A stretch of 64,000 bases of DNA from Fictibacillus arsenicus (GTDB taxonomy: Bacteria > Bacillota > Bacilli > Bacillales > Fictibacillaceae), in assembly GCF_001642935.1 (NCBI RefSeq), contig NZ_CP016761.1, positions 1,054,001 through 1,118,000 on the forward strand, given 5' to 3'. Below the pieces are notes generated by a model that searched no databases, was not told the origin of the DNA, and saw nothing but the letters and a program-made list of their open reading frames with translations. The translations under genes and the position numbers were made by a program. The first letter of the stretch is position 1; each line of letters starts with the position of its first letter. Below, piece by piece: positions 33,531 through 41,815 of this stretch.

Positions 33531-35120
33531 CTACTTGTTTTTTGGTGGCACAGTTTCTCTAACGATATTGGTTTGATTAATTAATCGCGGACGTGTTACT
33601 AATTTCCACCTTGGCTTTCTCCACAATGTATCTTTCATGTCTGATGCGATATATGGGGCGAGCGGCTCCATATAAGGAATCCCAAAAGACCTAAGACTGC
33701 AAAGGTGGAGCGACAATGCAAATATTCCGGCTGCAATGCCATAAAGTCCGAAAGATCCAGCAAGGAACATAAATAAAAATCTTAAAATACGGACAGCAAT
33801 TCCCATATTATAAGCAGGCAGAATAAAGTTAGAGATTGCGGTGATGGAAACGACGATAACCATGGCAGCTGATATGATTCCAGCTTCAACGGCAGCCTGT
33901 CCGATAACTAAAGCACCAACAATGGAAACGGTCTGACCGATTGCTTTTGGAAGCCGAAGTCCAGCTTCCCGCAAAATTTCAAGCGTGACTTCCATGATCA
34001 AAGCCTCAATTAAGGCAGGGAATGGAACGCCTTCCCTTTGCGCTGCGAGACTGATCAAGAGAGGTGTCGGAAGCATCTCCTGGTGAAAGTTAATGATAGC
34101 GATATAAACAGAAGGACCAAGCAATGAAATAAAATAAGCCGTAACACGAAGCAACCTTAACAGGGTAGAGATATCCCAGCGCTGGTAATAATCTTCTGCA
34201 GCTTGGAAGAAATGTGTAAACAAAGCGGGAACTAATAAAACAAATGGAGTCCCATCGATAAAGATTGCGATGCGTCCTTCTAAAAGAGCAGCAGCAACTA
34301 CATCGGGTCTTTCCGTATTAAATACAGTAGGGAAAGGTGTATATACTTCGTCTTGAATAAATTCTTCAATATAGTTGCTTTCCAAAATACCATCAATGTC
34401 TATTTTATCAAGGCGTTCATGTACCTCTTTAATGATTTTGTCGTTAGCGATGCTATGAATGTACATGACGGAAATGCTTGTTTGAGTAATGTTACCGATC
34501 TCTTTTTTCTCAACCCACAGTCTCGGATCTTTTATTTTTCTTCTGACTAATGCCGTATTGGTCTGAATATTTTCCGTAAAAGCTTCTTTCGGACCACGGA
34601 CTACATTTTCAGTTGCTGATTCCGAAACATCCCGATCTCTCCAGCCTTTCGCGTTAATCACGAGAGCATTTGGAATTGAATCCACCAGCAAAACAGCGTT
34701 TCCTGCGAGTATGGCTGATACGACTTTCTTATAAAGTTGAACTTCTTTTACCATGTTTGCAGGTGCAAAAAACTGTTTCATAAAATCAGAAGCTTCTAGT
34801 GTCTCTGTTAAAAACTCCGAGTGTTTAATCAAATGCTCAGATCGACCGATATTCTCGAAAAAGTGACTGATAATCATCTTGTCTACAAGACCATTTATAT
34901 AGATCAAAACTGCTTTTTTATTCCCAAGCTCAAAATCTGAAAATGAGAGGTCGGAGCTGTTACCGAACGTTTGTTGAAGATACTGTATGTTCAGGTTCAG
35001 CTCGGTGGACAAAGCATCCTTAGGCGGAGCTTCATTTTTTGGATCTTCAAGTTGCGGCTGGGCATCAGCTTCATTCTTATCTTTTACCAGCTTCTTGAGC
35101 GCCCTTTTCTTAAATACCAT
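33531..35120 (-). CDS. Spore germinant receptor A subunit (GerA family)
   Basis: 529 aa from ATG 35120, with GGGAG eight bases upstream; a TTG two codons earlier is unlikely. Soluble N-terminal domain to about residue 260, containing DSIPNALVINAKGWRDR and RGPKEAFTENIQTN, then five or so membrane helices (from PALFTHFF, including EGVPFPALIEALIMEVTLE) and a short C-terminal tail. A subunits assemble as channel-like oligomers for ion release during germination. First gene of the ger operon. Confidence 0.94.
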   Translation of the reverse strand: MVFKKRALKKLVKDKNEADAQPQLEDPKNEAPPKDALSTELNLNIQYLQQTFGNSSDLSFSDFELGNKKAVLIYINGLVDKMIISHFFENIGRSEHLIKHSEFLTETLEASDFMKQFFAPANMVKEVQLYKKVVSAILAGNAVLLVDSIPNALVINAKGWRDRDVSESATENVVRGPKEAFTENIQTNTALVRRKIKDPRLWVEKKEIGNITQTSISVMYIHSIANDKIIKEVHERLDKIDIDGILESNYIEEFIQDEVYTPFPTVFNTERPDVVAAALLEGRIAIFIDGTPFVLLVPALFTHFFQAAEDYYQRWDISTLLRLLRVTAYFISLLGPSVYIAIINFHQEMLPTPLLISLAAQREGVPFPALIEALIMEVTLEILREAGLRLPKAIGQTVSIVGALVIGQAAVEAGIISAAMVIVVSITAISNFILPAYNMGIAVRILRFLFMFLAGSFGLYGIAAGIFALSLHLCSLRSFGIPYMEPLAPYIASDMKDTLWRKPRWKLVTRPRLINQTNIVRETVPPKNK

Positions 35121-35284
35121 CAGCAAAACTCCCGTACAGGTTTTTTGGTATTTTTACCAAGAGAGCGCCTGATTATTCTTAAGGGTACTCTCGAACACAG
35201 AAGGGAAAGAAGTCGAATTAAAGGAGTTCCAGTTAGTTTGAAGAAATGATACCTGATGATTATTTTTGTACAGGAGGTTTTTTC

Positions 35285-35770
35285 ATGGATCAGAGGACGA
35301 TTCTTTTGAGGCAGATGGCAGCCAATCATAATGAGCCGAACTGGTTTGTCCCGATAGAACGGGCACTGGATGAATTGACGCCGGAACAGGCCAATGAGAA
35401 AAACGGTATCAGTAACTCAATCTGGGAGATTGTAAATCACTTAATCTTTTGGAACGAGCGTTATTTGAGCAGATTTAAGGGAAATCCGACTTCAAAAAAG
35501 ATTGAAAGCAACGATGTGACGTTTCATAGCGAAAACAATCAGGACTGGGAAAAAGCGAAAACACAGCTCTATCGGGTACTGACAGAGTGGGTAAGTGCTG
35601 TAAAAGATGCAGAAGATGACGTGTTTGAACGGTCGGCACATGAAGACAGGCACGATCCATGGTACTCGGTTCTTGCAAACATCAATATCCATAACGCTTA
35701 CCACATCGGTCAAATTGTAGAGATTCGTAAAAACAATGGAAACTGGAATCCAAAGAATGGCGTTCATTAA
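35285..35770 (+). CDS. DinB-family protein
   Basis: 161 aa from ATG 35285, with ACAGGAGG seven bases upstream; the frame extends further 5' without a ribosome site. Four-helix-bundle DinB/YfiT pattern: a first His in SIWEIVNHLIFWNERY and a C-terminal HNAYHIGQI pair, which together form the usual three-His metal site. Many such proteins are thiol-dependent transferases; the role here is unknown. It lies 18 bp before an SRPBCC gene and likely shares its transcript. Confidence 0.82.
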   Translation: MDQRTILLRQMAANHNEPNWFVPIERALDELTPEQANEKNGISNSIWEIVNHLIFWNERYLSRFKGNPTSKKIESNDVTFHSENNQDWEKAKTQLYRVLTEWVSAVKDAEDDVFERSAHEDRHDPWYSVLANINIHNAYHIGQIVEIRKNNGNWNPKNGVH

Positions 35771-35788
35771 TAAAGGAGGAACATCATA

Positions 35789-36241
35789 ATGGAATCAAAA
35801 TTCGTTTATGTCACATATATCGGGGCTTCACCGGAAAAAGTATGGGAAGCATTAACGGAAGGGGACATTTCAGAGCAGTACTTTTTTGGTACTAGAATAG
35901 AATCAAAATGGGAAGAAGGATCAAGTGTTACTTACTCTCGTAATGGAGAGGTGACGGATGAGGGAAGCGTATTAAAATATGACCCGGCTCACGAACTTTC
36001 ATTTACATGGACAAATAAAAGTGATGACACTCCCCGCGAAAGTCCTACGGTGGTAACGTTTAAGCTGCAGCATATGGAATCAACAGTTAAACTGACATTG
36101 ATCCATGACAATCTCGTAAAGACAGACTTAGTCGAAAAAGAGGGGACGTTTGAAGGTTTTAATAATGGCTGGCCAGCGATATTGAGCAACTTAAAGACAT
36201 TCCTCGAAACGGGGAAAACACTTCCAGCTTTGAGTTTGTGA
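35789..36241 (+). CDS. SRPBCC-family protein (AHSA1-like)
   Basis: 150 aa. Starts with the hydrophobic-cavity fold signature FVYVTYIGASPEKVWEALTE, continues with a GSSVTYSRNGEVTDEGSV strand pair and ends FNNGWPAILSNLKTFLETG, all typical of the Hsp90-activator-like SRPBCC subgroup. These bind small hydrophobic ligands. AAAGGAGGAAC precedes ATG 35789. Second gene of the DinB pair. Confidence 0.85.
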   Translation: MESKFVYVTYIGASPEKVWEALTEGDISEQYFFGTRIESKWEEGSSVTYSRNGEVTDEGSVLKYDPAHELSFTWTNKSDDTPRESPTVVTFKLQHMESTVKLTLIHDNLVKTDLVEKEGTFEGFNNGWPAILSNLKTFLETGKTLPALSL

Positions 36242-36318
36242 TGAAGTGGGAATTTAAATGAACAGCTCCGAACCGATTTTTAATTGATAATGTCATAATT
36301 TGTTGGCAAACGTCGACT

Positions 36319-36408
36319 CGTGTTTTTTTTAGATTTAACGTGGGATTATGGATGTCTTTCGTGGGATAAATAAAAATAACGTGGGATTCTTGAAATTAAC
36401 ACGGGAAT
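36319..36408. repeat. Phased short-word array, inverted orientation (CGTGGGAT, period 20-21 bp)
   Basis: CGTGGGAT, the complement of ATCCCACG, starts at 36339, 36360 and 36380; a variant CACGGGAAT unit starts at 36400, and a partial CGTG is at 36319. Spacings are 20, 21, 20, 20. It is between convergent genes. Confidence 0.82.
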
Positions 36409-36490
36409 CAATTTTTGTGAAAGTTAACTGTCCATCCCATCCATACAAAGTATAGAATATGTTTATTCGATAAAAACACAATTTGAAAAT

Positions 36491-36533
36491 AAACGGCTAT
36501 CTCTATTCTCAATAGAGTTCTGGCCGTTTTTTT
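36491..36533. terminator. Terminator between convergent genes
   Basis: Stem AACGGC(TA)TCTCTATT/AATAGAG...GCCGTT with a T7 run on the plus strand. Confidence 0.75.
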
Positions 36534-36543
36534 ATGAAAATGT

Positions 36544-36819
36544 TTATCGTTTTCTTTGTTTTTCTAAGAAGATAATAAATTTTTCACGAGCTAGAGGATT
36601 AATGATCAGTTTACGGACACGCCGTTTATTTTCTAAATAACGGCGCACATGAACATTAGTGAAAAATAGCTTTCGAAAGTTTGCGTCTTCATATAAGGTG
36701 TTAAACCATCGATGTTCGTTCAGTTCGTGAATATGCCGGTCGATTGTTTTGGTATCTAATCCAATGAACATACGAGGAGAGCTTAACCGTAAAAAGAAGT
36801 CCAATAAATCTCTAAACAT
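36544..36819 (-). CDS. Small basic protein downstream of nfo (91 aa)
   Basis: 91 aa from ATG 36819, one base after the nfo stop (TAAAATG), so translation is coupled. Strongly basic C-terminal half (RRYLENKRRVRKLIIN and ending EKQRKR), no membrane segment. Not recognised. The charge and the partnership with a DNA-repair endonuclease suggest nucleic-acid binding, which is inference only. Confidence 0.55.
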   Translation of the reverse strand: MFRDLLDFFLRLSSPRMFIGLDTKTIDRHIHELNEHRWFNTLYEDANFRKLFFTNVHVRRYLENKRRVRKLIINPLAREKFIIFLEKQRKR

Positions 36820-36820
36820 T

Positions 36821-37657
36821 TTACAGATCCCACTTCTCATACAACTCTTTAATCTCTTCACGATGTGTAATCCCGTATTCGGACGGAGTCTCCAATATAA
36901 ACGGAACAACCTTCATTATACGAGAAAGAACGAGTTTAGAAAACTGCTCCTCTGAGATATGACCGTTATGAAAAATATTGGCATGACGGTCTTTTCCTTC
37001 ACTCGAAGCATACCTCGAATTATTTAAATGGACAGCCAATAAATGGTCAAAGTAACCTAACTCAGTACCTTTTTCCTCGAGTTCACCCCAGTTATCACCA
37101 TTCCACAAACCGCTTGCAAATGCATGGCATGTATCTAAACAAAAGCCGATTTTCTCAGGATGCTCACACAGGTTTCGAACTTGGGCAAGCTCCTCTATCG
37201 TTGTACCCATTGAACCTGGCCGTCCCGCATTATTTTCTAATAAAATTTTACAGTGTCCGTCCCAATCCGTAAGAACAGCATTCAGCATATGTATCATTAG
37301 CTGATAACTTGCAAGAGGATCCTCACCAGGAATCGGGCTGCCGAAATGTACAACAACACCTGCAGACCCGCACGCTTCAGCGATCTCTAAATCATTCTGC
37401 AAAGACTGAATCGTAATCTCTTTTTTATCGTCAGAAGGAGTAAGGCTGGTCGGATAGGGAGTATGGGCCACCGAGATTAGATCATGATCCATACAAAATG
37501 CTTTACAGCTGGCTGCGTCCCCTCTATTAAAATCTTTCACAGACAGACTGCGCGGATTCTTTGGGAAGTATTGATATGCGCGGGCACCTAAAGAAAAAGC
37601 ATGTTTTGCTGCTCCCATATAACCGTTCCTTATACTGACATGACAGCCGAATCGCAC
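36821..37657 (-). CDS. nfo: Endonuclease IV (apurinic/apyrimidinic)
   Basis: 278 aa from GTG 37657 with GAAGGGGTTATT upstream. TIM-barrel zinc enzyme: MRFGCHVSIRNGYMGAAKH start, VVHFGSP, ILLENNAG (metal-binding Glu), FCLDTCHAFASG, and HLNNSRYASSEGKDRHANIFHNGHI split over the later ligands. The usual motif ending GxGxxG is shifted toward FHNGHI. It incises 5' of abasic sites; in Bacillus it also protects spores. Slightly shorter than the ~297-aa B. subtilis protein. Confidence 0.92.
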   Translation of the reverse strand: MRFGCHVSIRNGYMGAAKHAFSLGARAYQYFPKNPRSLSVKDFNRGDAASCKAFCMDHDLISVAHTPYPTSLTPSDDKKEITIQSLQNDLEIAEACGSAGVVVHFGSPIPGEDPLASYQLMIHMLNAVLTDWDGHCKILLENNAGRPGSMGTTIEELAQVRNLCEHPEKIGFCLDTCHAFASGLWNGDNWGELEEKGTELGYFDHLLAVHLNNSRYASSEGKDRHANIFHNGHISEEQFSKLVLSRIMKVVPFILETPSEYGITHREEIKELYEKWDL

Positions 37658-37800
37658 AATAACCCCTTCTTTCGTTCAGCAAATGATAAGAATAAAGTTT
37701 CCCTATTTGAAAGATGATATGCGAATTTCAGTCCAATGGTCTTAGTTTTAAAAAAATGGGGAAGGGAATATTGATACAAACCATAAAGGAGGTGGATAGC

Positions 37801-38028
37801 ATGTCTGTTTATGATCAAATCAGCTCTTGCTGCAGCAGGATTGAGGAAGCAGACACAAAAGAAGACGTACTTCGCGAAGTAGATAAGCTGGATCAATACG
37901 CCTCTTATCTGAACGCTGACAAAGCAAAAAGACTTCATATTTATTGCGATAATATCCGAAAACTAAACGTAGATGTGAAAAGTGAAACCGTTAACCAATC
38001 CCAATCTATCCGGAAATTATTTTCATAG
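37801..38028 (+). CDS. Small cytosolic protein of unknown function (75 aa)
   Basis: 75 aa from ATG 37801 with a perfect AAAGGAGGTGG. Charged, mostly helical, with a CC pair near the start (SSCCSRIEEADTKED). No signal or membrane segment. Not recognised. Divergent from nfo; the two could share a regulatory region. Confidence 0.6.
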   Translation: MSVYDQISSCCSRIEEADTKEDVLREVDKLDQYASYLNADKAKRLHIYCDNIRKLNVDVKSETVNQSQSIRKLFS

Positions 38029-38040
38029 AATGCCAATAGA

Positions 38041-38071
38041 GACAAGGCTGCCATCGGGTGGTCTTGTTTTT
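38041..38071 (+). terminator. Intrinsic terminator
   Basis: Imperfect stem GACAAGGCTGCC/GGGTGGTCTTGT followed by TTTT. Confidence 0.55.
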
Positions 38072-38159
38072 GATGTGTCACATATTTTTTTTGCGACGTG
38101 GAACAATGAAACCAAACACTTAAAGTTAGATACTTAAGAGCCATAAGGGGTTGATTAAT

Positions 38160-39005
38160 ATGGAACATCAATCAGAGAATAAAGATATGAATCATGAATT
38201 TTTACCAATGACGAGTGTTGCGAATAACACTGGCGATCAGATTGCACCAGGAGTTTATGTACTAACAACCAAGATCGTGAACGTCTATTTCATCCAGAGT
38301 ACAGAGGATCACCATACTTATTATTTAGTGGACGCAGGAATGCCGAAATCCGGAGATATGATTTGTGAATGGGCTGAGAAATGGTTTAATCATCCGCCAA
38401 AAGCAATCCTTTTGACTCACGGACACTTCGATCATGTGGGAGCGGTTAACGAGCTAGCTGAAAAGTGGGGTGTTCCCGTTTATGCACACCATGAAGAGAT
38501 TCCATATTTGAATGGGCAAAAAGACTATCCAGAGCCAGATCCATCTGTAAATGGCGGATTGGTCACGAAACTTTCACCTATGTTTCCGAATCACGGTATC
38601 GATTTAGGGAATTATGTTCAATCTCTTCCAGAGGATGGAACCATTCCTGGACTTACCGGGTGGAGGTGGATTCACACACCGGGTCACACACCAGGACATG
38701 TCTCATTCTTTAGAGAAAGTGATAGGGTACTGGTTGCAGGGGACGCTTTTATAACAGTAGAACAGGAATCGCTCTATAAAGTCTTGACGCAAAAACAAGA
38801 AATGAACGGGCCGCCAAAATATTTCACGACGGACTGGCAGCTGGCGAAGAATTCAGTTCAAGCATTAGCTGCTCTTCAGCCATCTGTAGCTGCAACAGGG
38901 CACGGAGTTCCGATGAACGGACCAAAGCTTACAGAGGAACTAAATAAGCTTGCCGAAAACTTTGACGAGCTGGCAATACCTGCCCATGGAAAATATGTAG
39001 ATTAG
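38160..39005 (+). CDS. MBL-fold metallo-hydrolase
   Basis: 281 aa from ATG 38160 with AAGGGG nine bases upstream. Metallo-beta-lactamase motif LLTHGHFDHVGAV (HxHxDH), then HTPGHTPGHVSFFRESDRVLVAGDAF giving the third His and bridging Asp, and TGHGVPM as the last His. It resembles the YflN-type group of soluble hydrolases (lactonase/thioesterase-like); the substrate is unknown. Terminator after. Confidence 0.88.
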   Translation: MEHQSENKDMNHEFLPMTSVANNTGDQIAPGVYVLTTKIVNVYFIQSTEDHHTYYLVDAGMPKSGDMICEWAEKWFNHPPKAILLTHGHFDHVGAVNELAEKWGVPVYAHHEEIPYLNGQKDYPEPDPSVNGGLVTKLSPMFPNHGIDLGNYVQSLPEDGTIPGLTGWRWIHTPGHTPGHVSFFRESDRVLVAGDAFITVEQESLYKVLTQKQEMNGPPKYFTTDWQLAKNSVQALAALQPSVAATGHGVPMNGPKLTEELNKLAENFDELAIPAHGKYVD

Positions 39006-39012
39006 AAAAAGA

Positions 39013-39049
39013 TAAATCCCTCGTGTACACGTCACGAGGGATTTTTTAT
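39013..39049. terminator. Strong terminator between convergent genes
   Basis: 12-bp stem AAATCCCTCGTG/CACGAGGGATTT followed by TTTT. Confidence 0.88.
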
Positions 39050-39312
39050 CAATCATATCGTGTTTCTTGCAGAGCAGCTTGTGTTTCGTGAAGGTGGCGC
39101 AAATATTCCTTCGCATGCAGAAGCTGCTTTTTTTCTTCCTCAGTTGTTCCTTCTCCAGCAGAATGGAGAGATTGCTGAGCGGTTTCAAGCCAGACTTTAG
39201 CGGTCTGAAAACAATTCGGTGCTGCGTTTGCCTGAGCTTCGATCATGGCTTCATCGGCACGTTTTACATGGTCTAACACTTCTTTTACCTTGGGATCTAA
39301 GTTTTGTTCCAT
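39049..39312 (-). CDS. Small helical protein of unknown function (87 aa)
   Basis: 87 aa from ATG 39312, with AAAAGGAG upstream; the longer frame has no ribosome site. Entirely helix-forming and charged, with repeated Ala/Glu/His patterns (DHVKRADEAMIEAQANAA, HAKEYLRHLHETQAAL), which suggests a helical bundle. Not recognised. Divergent from the LysE-type gene. Confidence 0.6.
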   Translation of the reverse strand: MEQNLDPKVKEVLDHVKRADEAMIEAQANAAPNCFQTAKVWLETAQQSLHSAGEGTTEEEKKQLLHAKEYLRHLHETQAALQETRYD

Positions 39313-39415
39313 AGGATTGCTTCTCCTTTTAAAAGAATTTATGGTCTGAATGAATCTCCTGACGAATAAGATGAAGACATGCAGAGTTGTCCATCTTCTA
39401 TCGTGGAGGTCGCCA

Positions 39416-40042
39416 ATGTTTCTTATTTTAAAATATGTTTTATTAGGGATATCACTTGCGGCACCAATCGGTCCAGTCAACGCGGCTCAAATGGACCGCG
39501 GAATTAAATACGGTTTCTGGCAAGCGTGGATGGTCGGACTAGGAGCGTCAATAGCAGATGGTCTGTACATGCTTTTGGTATATATGGGACTCGTAAGTTA
39601 TATCGATACAGCATTTATGAAGTCTTTTCTATGGCTTTTCGGCTGTTTTGTTCTTTTATACACCGGGATCGAGACATTTAAAAAAGCGACGAAAGAAATG
39701 AGCAGCGAAAAGAACTACACAGTACATGTTGGTAAAAGCTTTTTTGCAGGATTTCTCATGTCGTTAACAAATCCTCTTACCATCTTATTTTGGTTAGGAA
39801 TTTATGGTTCTATACTTGCAGAAACAGCCGCAAAGTACAGCTTTGAGAGTTTAATGCTATACAGCGGAGCCATATTTGCAGGAATACTAGCGTGGGACTT
39901 TACGATGGCACTTGTTTCGAGCAGTTTCCGAAAGCTCTTGGCTGACCGGATATTAGGTGCCATATCTAAGCTGTCAGGATTATCATTGATTGGCTTTGGC
40001 GTTTACTTCGGGTATCAAGGAATTGCATTTTTGTTCTTTTAA
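39416..40042 (+). CDS. LysE-family exporter
   Basis: 208 aa from ATG 39416 with GGAGG upstream. Five to six membrane helices; the N-terminal LAAPIGPVNAAQMDRGIKYG and WMVGLGASIADGLY are the LysE/RhtB signature, and SLTNPLTILFW is the second conserved block. Members export amino acids such as lysine, arginine or threonine. Specificity is not readable from sequence. Single gene. Confidence 0.88.
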   Translation: MFLILKYVLLGISLAAPIGPVNAAQMDRGIKYGFWQAWMVGLGASIADGLYMLLVYMGLVSYIDTAFMKSFLWLFGCFVLLYTGIETFKKATKEMSSEKNYTVHVGKSFFAGFLMSLTNPLTILFWLGIYGSILAETAAKYSFESLMLYSGAIFAGILAWDFTMALVSSSFRKLLADRILGAISKLSGLSLIGFGVYFGYQGIAFLFF

Positions 40043-40142
40043 AACAGCTCAAGGTGAGACTTGGGTTGTTTTTCTTTTTGAGTATGCATATTTGACCGGT
40101 TAAGTCTGAACAATAATACGTGAGCAGCAGGAGGGTATTATT

Positions 40143-40208
40143 GTGAAGAATTTAACTGTAATGGGCCAGTTCAGCCCAATATGGACAAATCAGAAGTCAA
40201 GAAAATGA
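40143..40208 (+). CDS. Short upstream ORF overlapping the permease start (21 aa)
   Basis: GTG 40143 follows an excellent AGGAGGGTATT and encodes MKNLTVMGQFSPIWTNQKSR plus Lys before TGA 40206-40208. It overlaps the start of the permease gene (ATG 40181) by 28 bases in another frame. The permease ATG itself has no ribosome site, so translation of this ORF probably delivers ribosomes to it. Confidence 0.5.
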   Translation: MKNLTVMGQFSPIWTNQKSRK

Positions 40209-41497
40209 CATGGTGGCAGCTCTCTCTAATAGGGGGCGGCTGTACGATCGGAACGGGTTATTTTCTGGGTTCAACCATTGGAATCCAGCTGACAGGTCCT
40301 TCGATTGTTTTTTCATTTTTATTAGCCGCAATCGGTACATACATCGTATTTCAGCTCCTTGCTAAGATGACAGCAGCTGATCCTCAAAAAGGGTCCTTCT
40401 GTTATTACGCTTCACAAGCCTTTGGGAGGTGGGCAGGATTCAGCTGCGGGTGGAATTATTGGGTATCCAGTATATTGATCATGGGCAGTCAGCTCACAGC
40501 ACTTTCGATTCTTTCACAGTTTTGGTTTCCTCATATTCCGTTATGGGTGTTTGCAGCAGGTTATGCCATTCTCGCCATTATCGTTGTGCTGGCAGGAACG
40601 GAGAAATTTGACCAAGTGGAAAACCTGCTTGCTGTTATAAAAGCGGCTGCAATTGTCATGTTCATTATTTTAGCAATAGCAGGGCTCATCGGGATAATCG
40701 ATGGAAAGTCATATGATTTATCCATTCCAAATAACTTCGATGGTTATTTTGCAGGCGGGCTTAAAGGATTCTGGTCGTCCCTGATCTATGCGTTTTATGC
40801 TTTTGGCGGGATTGAAGTAATCGGAATGATGGCGATGCAGCTAAAAAAGACAGAAGATGCGACGAAAGCAGGAAGCATCATGCTTTTGATTTTAACGATT
40901 ATTTATGTGCTTTCTATTGGGTTGGCTGTAACAACAGTAGAGATGGAAGTTTTCGATCATAAAGAAAGTCCTTTCGTAACCGCAATGAAACGATATCATC
41001 TATCGTTCTTTCCTCATGTCTTTAATGGAGCAATTATCATAGCCGGATTTTCAGCGATGGCTGCTGCATTGTTCGGAGTTACGAACCTTTTGCAGTCTCT
41101 AGCAGAAGATAGTGATGCTCCAAAGTTTTTTGCGAAAAAGATTAAATACAAAGAACTTCCGATGGCAGCAATGGGTTTGGGAGCCGCAGGATTATTAGCA
41201 AGCATCATCACAGCTCTGCTCCTTCCAGGGAGGATATACGAATATATCACTACAGCTGCAGGAATCCTTCTTTTATTCAACTGGCTTTTCATCATCTTTT
41301 CAGCTATGAAGATTCTTAAGCAAAAAGCTTGGGCAAGAGTAATCGCCGTAATTGCGGTTGTCTTTATATTTGCTGCTGTAACAGGAACGTGGTTTGAGCA
41401 CACCATTCGACCTGGGCTGTATGTAAGTTTAGCAATTGCAGCATTAATTGGCGCAGTCGCAATCATGATCCAGAAAAAACATACAAAATTCCAATAA
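40181..41497 (+). CDS. APC-superfamily amino-acid permease
   Basis: 438 aa, 12 membrane helices expected. The start is typical of Bacillus APC permeases: KKMTWWQLSLIGGGCTIGTGYFLG, with the GxG substrate-binding unwinding in helix 1. FWSSLIYAFYAFGGIEVIGMMA is the helix-6 equivalent. ATG 40181 lacks a ribosome site and lies inside the upstream ORF at 40143, so coupling is likely. Substrate not determined. No catabolic partner gene nearby. Confidence 0.88.
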   Translation: MDKSEVKKMTWWQLSLIGGGCTIGTGYFLGSTIGIQLTGPSIVFSFLLAAIGTYIVFQLLAKMTAADPQKGSFCYYASQAFGRWAGFSCGWNYWVSSILIMGSQLTALSILSQFWFPHIPLWVFAAGYAILAIIVVLAGTEKFDQVENLLAVIKAAAIVMFIILAIAGLIGIIDGKSYDLSIPNNFDGYFAGGLKGFWSSLIYAFYAFGGIEVIGMMAMQLKKTEDATKAGSIMLLILTIIYVLSIGLAVTTVEMEVFDHKESPFVTAMKRYHLSFFPHVFNGAIIIAGFSAMAAALFGVTNLLQSLAEDSDAPKFFAKKIKYKELPMAAMGLGAAGLLASIITALLLPGRIYEYITTAAGILLLFNWLFIIFSAMKILKQKAWARVIAVIAVVFIFAAVTGTWFEHTIRPGLYVSLAIAALIGAVAIMIQKKHTKFQ

Positions 41498-41542
41498 AAC
41501 TGTCTTCTACGTACACGATGTGCTCTTAGGAAGGCGGTTTTT
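41497..41542 (+). terminator. Possible terminator after the permease
   Basis: Imperfect stem AACTGTCTTC/GGAAGGCGGTT followed by TTTTTT; long loop. Confidence 0.5.
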
Positions 41543-41583
41543 TTACTTTTTAAAGCTGATTTTTTGCTTTAAAAAGATGGCAT

Positions 41584-41673
41584 GGGCGAAACGGGAGGTA
41601 CATGGGGCGAATCTGCATATATTCAGGGTGAGACGAAAGGTATACCGGGTGTAAGCACGATGAGTTGGGGCGA
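41584..41673. repeat. Phased short-word array (word GGGCGA, exact 21-bp period)
   Basis: GGGCGA or its variants GGGTGA and GGGTGT start at 41584, 41605, 41626, 41647 and 41668, exactly 21 bp apart. Spacers differ. It lies between the permease and the VOC gene. Confidence 0.85.
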
Positions 41674-41815
41674 AAACATTTAGTTATTAGGCGTACGTGT
41701 AATAAATATAAGATCACGTACCGTAAAAAACTCTTCTTAATAAATTGTAAAGGACTTCTTTCCTCGAAAATCGAATCTTTATAAAACGACGATTTTTTCA
41801 AAGGAGAAGATACAT

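Noticed and set aside
41014-41466. 150-codon minus-strand frame
   Set aside because: Antisense to the amino-acid permease, which has clear family motifs.
41550-41801. 83-codon minus-strand frame with HP/RP heptapeptide pattern
   Set aside because: Explained by the GGGCGA 21-bp array read in reverse; no start signal.
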